Shown in pieces: positions 11,421 to 21,027 of a stretch of 64,000 nucleotides of DNA. Below the pieces are notes generated by a model. The model was not told the origin of the DNA. It ran no database searches and saw nothing but the letters and a program-made list of their open reading frames with translations. Made by a program: the position numbers and the translations under genes. Source of the DNA: Oikopleura dioica. Lineage: Eukaryota > Chordata > Appendicularia > Copelata > Oikopleuridae. Each line of letters opens with the position of its first letter. The stretch's first letter is position 1. The stretch is from the NCBI GenBank assembly GCA_907165135.1, contig OU015568.1, positions 15,697,208 through 15,761,207 on the forward strand, given 5' to 3'.

Positions 11421-13178
11421 ATGAGCTTGTGTGTAATGAACCAGCCGCAACCTATGGATCTGGCTCCGGCGACACCAGTTTCCAGGAAACGCAAGAGAAA
11501 GCCCTCGATCACTCGCCGCAGGCCACAAGAGCCCGAAGATTCCCCCGCTAGCTCCGAGAACGATCACGATTCAACCTTCTCCTCTCCCGCCAAATGCGTC
11601 AAACTCGAGCCCGCTTCTCCCGAGTCCCCCAAGAGCGACGACCAGCTCTCATCTCCAGAACAAGCTCGTCTCCCTCACAACAACGGTAAGCGAAAGCACA
11701 AATCCCCCCTTGGCAGTTCCTCTCCCCTTGAATCCTAAAAACACGAGAAACGTTTGGGCACGCACCTGAGCAAATAGAATCACTTCAAAACTTTGTCGCG
11801 GCTTTCTCTTTAGAGTTGAAAGGCTGCTTTCAAAGCTCGCCTGTTCAGCTGTTCGAGAATTTTTTCTCGAAGGGATGGGACCTTCTTTCAAGCCACCTTT
11901 TGATAATTAGACAAACTGACATTCCACTGCATCGAGTGTTTTCAACGACATTGCCGTTTATACTGCCCGTAAAAAATCTTTCGATGAAAAGACACCCGCC
12001 AGCTGATAGCTTTTTCTTTCTCAGCGACAACAACATTTTTTTCCTTTCGGGAAGGGCCAGCTGCTCGGTGGGAGGGTCTGACGTCTCGAAAGTTGTAAAA
12101 CTCATTGAGGCTCGATTTTAATATCAATTTTTTATCCCTGGCACCTGGCAGCGGGGGCCCACAGTTTTACGGCTGATGATAGGGACTTATCAAGCTGCCG
12201 CGCTACCTCCAATAGTGTCGGTATTAAAACTCTTTTCCCCCGCTTTGATCTCCGCTTCCACAGTATTCTGCCAATGTCATCCATCAGCAGGGTGTCAACT
12301 ACACCCACAAGGCTGCCAGTAAGTGGGCCTTGTGCTCCTTTGTGCGCAAAGCCCTTCCCAGCTAATTATGCTGCGCCCAGCTGGGCTCAGCCGCCCCTGT
12401 TTTCACCCATTTTCCATCTGGGCCCGATACAACAATAGACTTCGGATCACAAGCTCGCTAAAAATACATATATAATTTGCCGATTAGCCGTTTTTATCCC
12501 AAATTAATTGGCCATTTAACTACTCTTCAACCCCTTATAATCAACGATAAACTGACTCTAGCTGATCTTTTAGAAGCGCAAGAAATCGAAGTCGTCAAAA
12601 TCGAAAAAGCATCAGATGACGAAGATGAGGACATTCCAATGATCATCCGCAACCAGGCCAAGTCCCTGCAGCGTGCACGTGCTGCGGCTGCTGCTGCCGC
12701 CGCTGCGACTACCTTGTCCACAACGTCGACATCTTTTCAACACAGCCAGATGGCCCCGTCGCCCTCATCTGCGATCTCATCTGCTCCCAGCGCCGCGTCG
12801 ACATCGCCCGCGCCAGAAGCACGAAAGAAAACTCCCTCGAAGGCCGACTCCGAAGATGGCGGCTCCGTCAACGGCAAGAACTACAAAAACATGAGCCGAG
12901 AGCGGCGATTGATTGCGAATGCTCGGGAACGCACACGGGTGCACACGATTTCTACTGCTTTCGACGCGTTGCGCCAGGCGATTCCGACTTATTCCTACAA
13001 CCAGAAGCTGTCAAAACTGGCCATTCTTCGCATCGCCAGCACTTACATCAAGTCCCTCACCGCTCTTACCGGAGACACCGAGCACGGCAGCTTTGGACAG
13101 TGCGTTCAGGAGTGCACCAAGACTCTGCAGATGGAATGCCGCGCGCGATCCCGAAGAAAGGGCCGTGGAAAGGACTAA
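11421..13178 (+). CDS. ATOH8: Atoh8/net-type bHLH transcription factor
   Basis: The last exon (about 12562-13178) encodes a complete basic helix-loop-helix domain: RRLIANARERTRVHTIS as basic region and helix 1, then QKLSKLAILRIASTYI in helix 2. It is followed by the conserved tail FGQCVQECTKTLQ, which I recognise from Atoh8 (Math6) and Drosophila net rather than from other atonal families. Upstream of the domain are an acidic patch (SDDEDED), an alanine run and a Ser/Pro-rich stretch. Exon 1 (11421-11685) starts MSLCVMNQPQPM and carries a basic nuclear-localisation patch (RKRKRKP). A middle exon at about 12264-12318 reads YSANVIHQQGVNY. Exon 2 to 3 joins in phase 1, but exon 1 to 2 does not join cleanly, so an exon is missing or misplaced. 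Expected role: E-box-binding regulator of neural or muscle differentiation. Confidence 0.85.
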
Positions 13179-14021
13179 ATCTTCCTCCAATAATTATCTT
13201 TATTATCTATTCTATACCTGCTAACGTTGCAACATTGCTTCATCACTCACATGACTACCTGGTACCTGAAACTTAGTTCAAACATCACTTCAAAAAAGGT
13301 CAAAATTTTCCACTTAGAATTGTAAAAAAATTTATCATCCAGCTTTTGAATCTGTTCATTTTTTTGTCCATTTACGCTCTTTTTTCTGTTTCACCAAAAA
13401 CAAACACGCAGATTTATTAAGATTATTTCATCAAAATTCGCTTTCTTTGACAATTATTATATTCGGCTGCAGTTTCGCTGAGACACAGTATTTTAATAAA
13501 AAATTGAAACAACGGAAGCTAGCGACTTGAGAGTTCTTTGCAGGATTACAATTTTGATAAACGTTTAGTCGAACTGATATTAGCTCTAACGAAGCATGTA
13601 TAAATGATCAATTATCAGTTATCTGAGGGATGGCTTCTGAGTGTTTTCGGGCAAAATTAGGGGCTTCAAATCGATTTTGAAAAGACGGTGGTGCGAGTTT
13701 GAGCATCTGCCAGCTGTGGCGTCAAATACAGCCGAAATATGGAGCTCACAGTATGGATGCTTCAGATGGAGCGCTTTTGTCAAGGAGCCTCTCTTCTTTA
13801 TGACGCAATCACAGGACTTGGTTCCTTGAGAATTTCTCAAAACTCAGATGTCCTTTTATATAATATCCCAATCGCCGCTTGAGTAATATTCAAATTTTTA
13901 TACAAAATAAGAAACAAAGACAGCTGTTGTAGTTACTAATATGCATTTTCGCTGGAAAAAGGGTTGAAGAAGGTAGTAAGTGCGCCGCACCTGCAGCTGT
14001 TGCTCCCCTACACTTTGAGGA
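13179..14021. other. 3' flank of the bHLH gene, no gene seen
   Basis: AT-rich sequence with open frames on both strands but no exon-like composition or splice pairs. AATAAA-like hexamers occur near 13495. No RNA gene or repeat was recognised. Confidence 0.4.
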
Positions 14022-14354
14022 ATATAAATAGGCCTCGGACGTAAAAAAGACGATTTTCACCATCCGGTCATCGTACGGGAACAGGAGTGGGCTCATTCGA
14101 AAGCTCTTGATAAGGGCTTTCTATTCGACTGATAAAAAAACTGGGCCCTCCCTTTCTGTTACGAGTTATTTTGAAAAATATTTTTCGAAGCTTATCTTCA
14201 AAATCAAATATCTCGAAAAAGGAGGGCAGGGCCCAGTTTTTTTATAAGCCCAACAGAAAGTCCTTTTTAAGAGCTTTCGAATGAGCCTACTCTTGTTACC
14301 ATACGACGACCGGCTGGTGGTGATGATTTTTTACGTCCGAGGCCTAAATATAAA
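14022..14354. mobile_element. 333 bp foldback (MITE-like) element
   Basis: The two halves are inverted copies over most of their length. Each starts with a TATAAATA-like stretch and AGGCCTCGGACGTAAAAAA, and they meet in an AT-rich centre near 14180. Inner landmarks shared by both arms are GGCTCATTCGAAAGCTCTT and AAAAAACTGGGCCCT. Identity is roughly 85%. There is no open frame, so it is non-autonomous. I found no unambiguous target duplication. Confidence 0.85.
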
Positions 14355-14889
14355 TGCTTACCGGATTAAAATGCCAAATCGGCTCGTAAATATCACTGCT
14401 TTTTTCTTCAAATTCCTGGGTACAGTAACAAACTGGCGCTTGATACGACCCTCCCCAAGGTCGCAAAGTCTATTATCAAAGCTCGGAGTGATTTGGAAGA
14501 GACGATAGAAAATCTCGGCAGGGACGAGGTGGCTGGAGGTGACACCGTGACAGCTGCCATGACTGCAGCGATCTGTTGTGTTTGGATTAAGAAGAGGACA
14601 ACCTGGCTGGCGTCGACGCTGTTTGAACAGACGAGCGCAACTTGCACAGGCGCAATGCATCCATCCGAAGCTGCCGCCCTAAGCGATCCTGTCCCTGATG
14701 AGTTACGGCCAAATGGCTCAAGTGGCCAAAAGTGGTGCCGAACGGGCGCCGGAGAAAATCCAACTTCCAACTTTCCGGATTCCAAGCTTCCAAAACTGCT
14801 TTCCTTTCAGTTTCTTCCATTTTAAAGTAAGCATTCTTATTGAATTTATCAAACAATCAGCCGTTATTCATCACCTCTTTTCCCATCGA

Positions 14890-15625
14890 TCAACAAGTGT
14901 AGATGTCAGTCCAGTATCGGATACGTGAGGCGGCGTCTTTGATCTCTCCCTGAGAATGAGCCGCCACGTTCTCAGCTGCTACCAACTCAACGGAAATGAT
15001 GAAGAGAAGAGCTGAAATGCGTTTCGGCCGCCAGTCCATCGATTTTGATCTGCATTCCTTCGCCACATCGGTCGAGATGAAACATGATTCTGCAACACAA
15101 ATTCCTTCTTTTACAAATTCTTCAGTCATTGACTCAAAGAATCAAATTTCATTATCACTGATGAGAGTTTCAGAAAGCATCAAAAAATCTCCCATCTTTT
15201 AATTTCCACAATAAACTTCTTCTCTGTCGAAATAATTGACGAAATATGCCATCCAGCCTGAACGGAAATTCTCCATAGACGAGACCATGCGTCGATCTTT
15301 AGGCGCCTATTTTCGTCACATATTTTGGGACTCATTACCAAAGCCCGTGATTTGCAGAAATGATCATTTATCGTTTTATCGAGCATGTTTTCACATGTTT
15401 TTCGTTGTTTTCACAGACGATATCGGTTCTCACCCGTGGCTATCATTTCTAAAGGCGTCTTGGGGCGAATCTTTTCGATGTAGGTGGCTGTCTTCGCTCA
15501 AGAATTTTTGGCTCAACAAAACATTATTCAAAAGACCTGTCAAATTCTCAAGATCCATTTCTAGTTGGGGAGCTGCTGTTCCAATAGTACTTGGAACTGA
15601 TTTAACAGCGTTGATTTATTGTGTC
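14890..15625 (-). CDS. Poorly resolved minus-strand gene, possibly encoding a secreted peptide
   Basis: The exon at about 15434-15608 has clear coding composition (MDLENLTGLLNNVLLSQKF from 15558, then SEDSHLHRKDSPQDAF) and ends at a GTGAG donor. Downstream, 15180-15330 is open in all three minus frames, so the next exon cannot be chosen safely. The final block, 15129-14890, begins MTEEFVKEGICVAE and includes a hydrophobic run (RISALLFIISVELVAA) followed by a polar tail ending in YTC. Read from an internal ATG at 15039 it would be a 49-residue preprotein with a signal peptide. No homologue is recognised. These could be one gene or two. Confidence 0.35.
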
Positions 15626-15639
15626 CTTTTAGCTTTCCT

Positions 15640-16560
15640 CGATGTAAATTTGCGCTGTCATAAGCACTAGAGTGCGCGCGATTGCTCGATTTTCATTGCT
15701 TATAAAGCTGTATTCTTCCTTCCAGCTTCTGTCGCTCCTAACGAGGACAAACTTTACCCTTGCTGTAATAAATCTAAGGCGATAAGAGTGATAACGGCGC
15801 CTTCGAGGCGCGGCAGGGCGGCGCATCTTCGTTTCGGGCACACGCACACAAGGAGCTCATTCCGGCCCCTGTACTGAGTGCACCTGTCACATCGTTTGGG
15901 CAGCGCCAGCCGCCGCTCGACCTGGATGCTGCATGTGTGCCCAAGGATTCTGCAGGCGACCGAGTGGCAGCTACCGCCCGTCTCCGCGGAGCCCGCAATC
16001 GTAAAACACGAAAACTTTTTTTTATGCCAAATGGTTAATCAGCTTAGAATTATCTTCGACAGCTACAGTAAAAGTACGATTTGAAATCACAAATTTCTAA
16101 TTCATAAATTTTTATTTCCAATCAAAAATCTTGGCAAAGTCGGAAATAATCTGTTTATTCAGCGATGTTGAACTTGAAAGGGATGCAACTTCAAAGGAAA
16201 AAAAAGCTCCAGATTCGCACTTATTTGGCCACATTTTTGATTATCTCTCAAGGTGGTGCAAGCAGGCTCCGGCACCATGCGGGCTGTTGGTGCTGCAGCT
16301 GCATTAGGCGCACTGCGCCAATCGCAAAGGAGAAAAGAAATCTGCCCGCTACAGGTGGCGCACACCTGCCGACACCACCACCAGTTTCAGCATCAAGAAT
16401 TGCTGCAAAATTAGAGTTTTTTTTTCAGGTGGAAGGATCACATGGCAATTTTTGTAAATTTAGCACTGTGTCAAAATCTTCCCAAAATCGAATATTAAAT
16501 TTTGGAAATCAAAGTTTTTTTTGTTAATTTTTCTCACGGTCCTTAGATACGTAGCTTATC
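15640..16560. other. No supported gene
   Basis: Mixed GC-rich (15800-15980) and AT-rich sequence. Open frames on both strands lack exon character. It includes a pyrimidine tract and a CTTAG/CTCTAG acceptor-like sequence close to the F-box gene start, which may be its 5' UTR or trans-splice site. Confidence 0.35.
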
Positions 16561-16593
16561 ACCTCTAGGACTAAAAAGGGGAAAGAGAAAATC

Positions 16594-18428
16594 ATGAAAA
16601 AAGGCAACTTTCATCAATACATTTGGAACCGAAAAGACATCCAAAAAGTGGACATCTGGGCTCGGCAACCTGTGTAGAAAACCTGAGTCAGGGTCTATAG
16701 ATCTAAAATGAAAAGTCGCGTAGCGGCTTTTTTATAAACGAAGCCGCTTTGCTCAGAAATCAATTGCTAGTCAAGGAAGTTATATCTGCGAAGCCGCTTC
16801 GCGGCTACGTCTTTAAAAAAGCCGCTACGCGGCTTTTCATTTTAGATCTGTAGACCCTGACTCAGGTTTTCTACACAGGTTGCTAAGCCAAGGTGGACAT
16901 TGTTGGTGAACTCGCTCAACGAGGCTTTTTGCGCGAAATTGCGGAGAACATCTTTAGCTACTTGGAATTTTCGGATTTGTTGATTGTCGGGCAGGTATCG
17001 AAACAGTGGGCGGATATAAATATCTCAAGAAGAATGTGGAAGGAAGGGCTATTGAGAACGATATCAGTCGTAAGTGCTCTTGTTTTAATAAATATTACGA
17101 AAGTGAATATTCTCCTGCGCTTATAATTATCCAAAACTAAGGATGAAAAGTGGAGGAAGCAAGTGGAACGGTTGAAGATTTGCGACTATGACGAACTTCA
17201 ATCGAATAATCTCTTAGGTAACTAATAAAATAAATAGTGCTCCAGAAGAGTTATGCCATAGAAGAATCGTCATAATCATTAGATTGCGAGAAAATTGGAA
17301 GAAGGATCAATGGATATTTTCGAAAGCAACGACAGAACTGGGGGCAACGCCCTCAAAGCGTTCAGGATGAGTTGTCCCATATTAATAATATGATATTATC
17401 TCCTTTGAAGAAAAGAACCCTCGAAAGTTGATGTTTTGAACTCTTGATGTGCCTGAAAATAACTCTGGAGAAAGACAGTAAATTTAGGAAAAGGGAACAC
17501 CATCAAACCACTTGGAATCGACGCTTCTGATGATTATATTGCGGTTATTGTCGATAGATTTCATGTAGGAAGCGCTTGAAAAGACTGAAAATCGGTATTA
17601 TCTTCTTAATTTTGTAAGCGTAAAGCAGTTATTCTCATTTTCGCCCGTTCTGACGGCCAATTCATCTGCAGATTGACCGATTGCCCGGGCGTTAAATTCG
17701 TTCAAGTTCATAAATCAACTTGTGTCGCTTCCAATTCTTCCGGAAAAACGATTTTCATTTGGCTCGGTTTGAAATTTCACTTGCAGATAGTGATAAGCCA
17801 AAAATTTAAAACCGATGGTAAGAACTTGCCGAGTGGACTGTTACTCAATCAAATCCGAGTTCACGAGCCGATAATGAGTTTGTCCTGCTTTTGGGACATG
17901 GAAAAGATGTTTGTTGGGACGATTTCGTCGCTTATTTCTTATGAGATCAGAAATGATGGCGAATATTTCGATGAAAACTGTCTTTTGGAACTCGGAAAAG
18001 GAATCACGAAAATAACTGCAAATGATAAATCGCTGTTTTACGGGACTTTTGACGGTTATCTTGGAATGCTGGACGTTAGAACGTTGGCAAAGAAGGCTGG
18101 TTTCACGAAGAAAGGATACAAGATCTCTTCCTTGATTTCAAACGATGGTTTTCTCGTCGCACAATTTGAAACTGGGCTGGAGATGGACAAATACATCTAT
18201 ATTTGGAAGATCGATGACACTTCTGATCGTCCATTTATATCGCCACTTGCGATTATTCCGAACTCAAAAAGTGAGCCGACTTTTTCGAATGGGGGAGCAG
18301 TCGTTTTCAATGGAGACGAAATCTGTGTCGGCGGACAGAATTTAGTTACTATTTATGAATGGATTGAATTCCCTTTACCAGCCCTAACCCTAACGCTAAC
18401 GCTAACCCTAATCAACCCTACCCCTTAG
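16594..18428 (+). CDS. F-box protein with beta-propeller-like C-terminal region, first exon split by a MITE
   Basis: Starts MKKGNFHQYIWNRKDIQK (16594-16647), is interrupted by a transposable element, and resumes at 16893 in the same phase with VDIVGELAQRGFLREIAE. An F-box follows: EIAENIFSYLEFSDLLIVG, then QVSKQWADI. Later exons give WRKQVERLKICDY, a segment RLRENWKKDQWIFSK (the WRxxQW-type block seen before WD repeats in FBXW proteins), IKPLGIDASDDYIAVI, and from about 17673 a long exon with propeller-like strands (SKFVFVGT-like blades, FYGTFDGYLGMLDVRT). Expected role: substrate receptor of an SCF ubiquitin ligase. The C-terminus runs into a telomere-like repeat at 18381-18426. The joint between 17400 and 17670 is not fully resolved. 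Confidence 0.75.
16648..16892. mobile_element. MITE copy A, predicted to be an exact GT-AG intron of the F-box gene
   Basis: Element 16656-16892 (237 bp) has terminal inverted repeats (CTGGGCTCGGCAACCTGTGT at the left, its inverted near-copy at the right) and internal GCCGCTNNGCGGC hairpins. GTGGACAT occurs at 16648-16655 and again at 16893-16900: an 8 bp target duplication. Splicing from the first GT of the left duplication to the AAG ending the element removes 245 bases and restores the coding frame with no residue gained or lost. Stops in the element mean it must be spliced for the gene to be intact. Confidence 0.9.
18381..18426. repeat. Interstitial telomere-like repeat (CCCTAA variants)
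   Basis: Seven or so imperfect CCCTAA/CGCTAA units. They are read in frame as the last residues (alternating Leu-Thr) and stop of the F-box gene. Confidence 0.9.
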
Positions 18429-19083
18429 CATTATTACTATATCGAAACTATCAAAATCCAATGAAAGTCAATCGAAAAGCTTCAAAGAGCAAAGGAACTG
18501 AAACTGTCAGCTGAAATGACAGTCATTAATCGCCTGAAAGTTCAGGGCGTATCAAATTCTCTTTATTCCAACAAGAATCTGCTCATAAGGAAAAGTTCCT
18601 CATCGTAACTTTAACATCTTTTATGATCTAAAAGTAACTTTTCACAAGCGCCTGTGGTCCTCTTAATGGATTCTCCTTCACGATCTTCTCATTCAGCGAA
18701 GAATTTCAATACAATAAGTACCATTATGAGCTGATAAGATGAATCTGATATAATTCCTTTTTCTAATAATAAAGAAAAACTGATGATGATTGTTTTGAAC
18801 AGAGAATTATTAACCGTCGTAAAAACTCGCTGAGCACAAGTAGATGTCAGAATAAAAGGTCATTCTGAGGAAAAAAAAATAAACTCGACAGAGAGTAAGG
18901 ACTCACGCTTTGAAGCCAAGAGAAGACATGTGCCACCAGATACAGAAAAAGAGAACTTTGCAGGATGTTTTGCACTTTTACAGCGTGCAGCTTCTTATCA
19001 TTTCAATTTTTCAAATTATGAACGGGTCTAATTCAAATTTGCTAATTTTTTTCTTGCTAAAAGCTTTTCGATTCCTTGAAAGA
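18429..19083. other. Spacer, possible upstream exon of the next gene
   Basis: AT-rich sequence. From 18910 a frame is open into the next gene and includes a hydrophobic run, but composition is poor and it is probably 5' UTR or intron. CTTGCTAAAAG at about 19060 could be a splice acceptor just ahead of the preferred start. Confidence 0.3.
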
Positions 19084-19771
19084 ATGGACGCCCTGGCAAC
19101 TTGGTACTGGACACTTACCTTCGGAACAGGCTGCTTTATCGGAATTTTCGGAGTAGCAACTGGATCCATGGGCATTTCATATTCAAAAGTTTCCGATAGT
19201 ACTAATTTCAAGATACTTCTCAAACGAGTTGCGATTATGGCGTACGTAACAATGTCGTTATCATTTGGGGTGTATTTTTGGTTAATTGTTATGACAGGAA
19301 TGCTTACTTCCTTGAAGTGGAATAATGATTTTACCGTTTATCCCGTTTTTCTTGTCGGAGAAGCTATCTGCTTTATGATTCAGTGGTCGTTTTTATACTA
19401 TCTTGCGAATGTGACGGGATCGCCCTGTAATTGTATGGCGGAAGGTTCGTGCTGCTACACGGATCCAGTTCTTGACGCCGCATCGGAAGAACCACTTGTT
19501 GCTTCGAACCCTCAAGGCTGCAATACAATGCCTGTTGTGCACACTTACTTACCTGCACAAACCCAGCCAACAGGTTCGCAACATGTCTCGCTCTTATATT
19601 AACTCAATACTCTAGCAATTGTCTATCAACAGCCTCCGCAGGGTACAACCTATCAAAGCCAAGTATGTTTTATTCGATTTATTATAAATAACGATTTATA
19701 AGAATTTCAATGGATATTCCGTCCACACGGTTCCTCAACAACTACCCGTAGTCCCACAGGAATGGTTTTGA
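19084..19771 (+). CDS. Four-span membrane protein with Pro/Gln-rich tail
   Basis: Exons 19084-19573, 19616-19662 and 19703-19771, joined by 42- and 40-base GT-AG introns in matching phases. Preferred start MDALATWYWTLTFG; an in-frame ATG at 18910 is possible. Four hydrophobic segments: WYWTLTFGTGCFIGIFGVA, VAIMAYVTMSLSFGVYFWLI, a third around YPVFLVGEAICFMIQW, and FLYYLAN running on from it (segments 3 and 4 may be one). A cysteine cluster (CNCMAEGSCC) follows, then a tail rich in Pro, Gln and Tyr ending VVPQEWF. The layout recalls tetraspan/MARVEL proteins with tyrosine-rich cytoplasmic tails, but no family signature is certain. It is convergent with another multi-span gene at 19967-20625. 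Confidence 0.7.
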
Positions 19772-19966
19772 TTTTGATCTCTATGGATAAAAAGCTAGAA
19801 ATTCAAAACCTCGATAAAGGCACCGCCACGGGACTCTCTGAGCCCGCCACCTTATGCAGAGTCAAGAAAATTCAGCGTTGAGGCAGATGAATGAGACTTT
19901 TTCCTGCTTTGACTGTATCAAAATAAATCCATACATTAGATTGGGTCATTTTATTTTGCAGGGTTT

Positions 19967-20625
19967 TTATTTGTTCACTTTCGGAGCGCCTTGATCCGTG
20001 ATGCCCTTTACTTGAACAGTGCTAAAGTCGTTTTTTAGTTTGTATCGTAAAGAGATAACTTACTCGGTCAGCCCAGCCATCTGAATAGCTTCAAATGCGA
20101 AGACACAGAAGTCAAACCACCAGAAGCAGTTCGCGGAAACATGAGGAGCACTGTTTTTGGCGACAGTTATCTTTTCATATTTAACAATTTTAAAGGTTTT
20201 CTGCTGTTAAATTTGTCTTGAAAACCAACCCAACAAGATGCAAAGACGAAGTGGTAGAGGAGTCCCCACATGAACATATCTTTTAGGGATATTATTCGTA
20301 ATTTTTTCGAAAAATCCTCCGAAGAAAAAATACGCAGAAAGTACCCTATGTATTTATCCCTGACAAAGGTAGATTGCCCACCCCAAGAACAACATTTACA
20401 GAACCCAAGAATAATCGAAAATATCCACCAAATTAGACTATCAATAGTTGAAATAAATTAATGAAAATGATCTAGTACCTGATGCAGCAGGTCGCAAAAG
20501 CAAATGGCCATTGCCAACCATGCTTATGAAAACATCCATGGTTGTGGTTGTCATCGCAAACGGCTACTAGGCAGCATATAAATGCGACAAATTCTAGCAC
20601 AATATGGATGACTTTGATAATGAGT
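19967..20625 (-). CDS. MARVEL-like four-span membrane protein
   Basis: Minus-strand exons can be read from about 20625: QLIIKVIHIVLEFVAFICCL (span 1), a Cys-rich extracellular loop (NHNHGCFHKHGWQWP), IWWIFSIILGFCKCC (span 2), LKDMFMWGLLYHFVFASCW (span 3), ITVAKNSAPHVSANC leading into WWFDFCVFAFEA (span 4), then a short tail ending GAPKVNK. Spacing resembles synaptogyrin-like MARVEL proteins, in which a polar loop precedes span 4. Introns include 20465-20505 (about 41 bases) and one near 20040-20075. The joint near 20205-20225 is uncertain. The first coding exon is not found: an ATG at about 20660 is separated by an in-frame TAG. Confidence 0.55.
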
Positions 20626-21027
20626 TGCTATTTATAAGTTTTTTTCCGGGAATCGTTCATTTTATTCACTTGGTTTCTGAGTTGATTGTCTCTCTTAAAA
20701 CTTTCCTTGCAGCTCTGCCGTTCTGCCATCTTCCTATATCTCTCCTATCGCTGTTTTGCATCGATTCTTAGAAAGCGGGGCTTATACCAGATGCCCGTTG
20801 AAAGCATTTATTTTCGTAGCTAAGATGGAAACTATGGCCGGAAATGTCATGTTATCAAAGTCGTAATTTCTGCCCTGGTTACTTGGTTACTTTTTTTTAT
20901 TAAACAGTTAGGGAACAATTTTCACGAGCATTGAACTTATGAGAAATTATAATCTTTCATTGTCCCATCAGCCGAGAGAGCCGTCTTTTTTGAGGTTTAT
21001 TTTAATGAATGATAAAATAAAACAAAA
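20626..21027. other. Spacer between minus-strand genes
   Basis: AT-rich, with no exon character. It should contain the promoter or first exon of the MARVEL-like gene and the 3' end of the integrin-like gene. Confidence 0.35.

Noticed and set aside
14408-14825. Open frames of 110-125 codons on both strands
   Set aside because: Both strands are equally open, with no family features. Probably GC-biased noncoding DNA.
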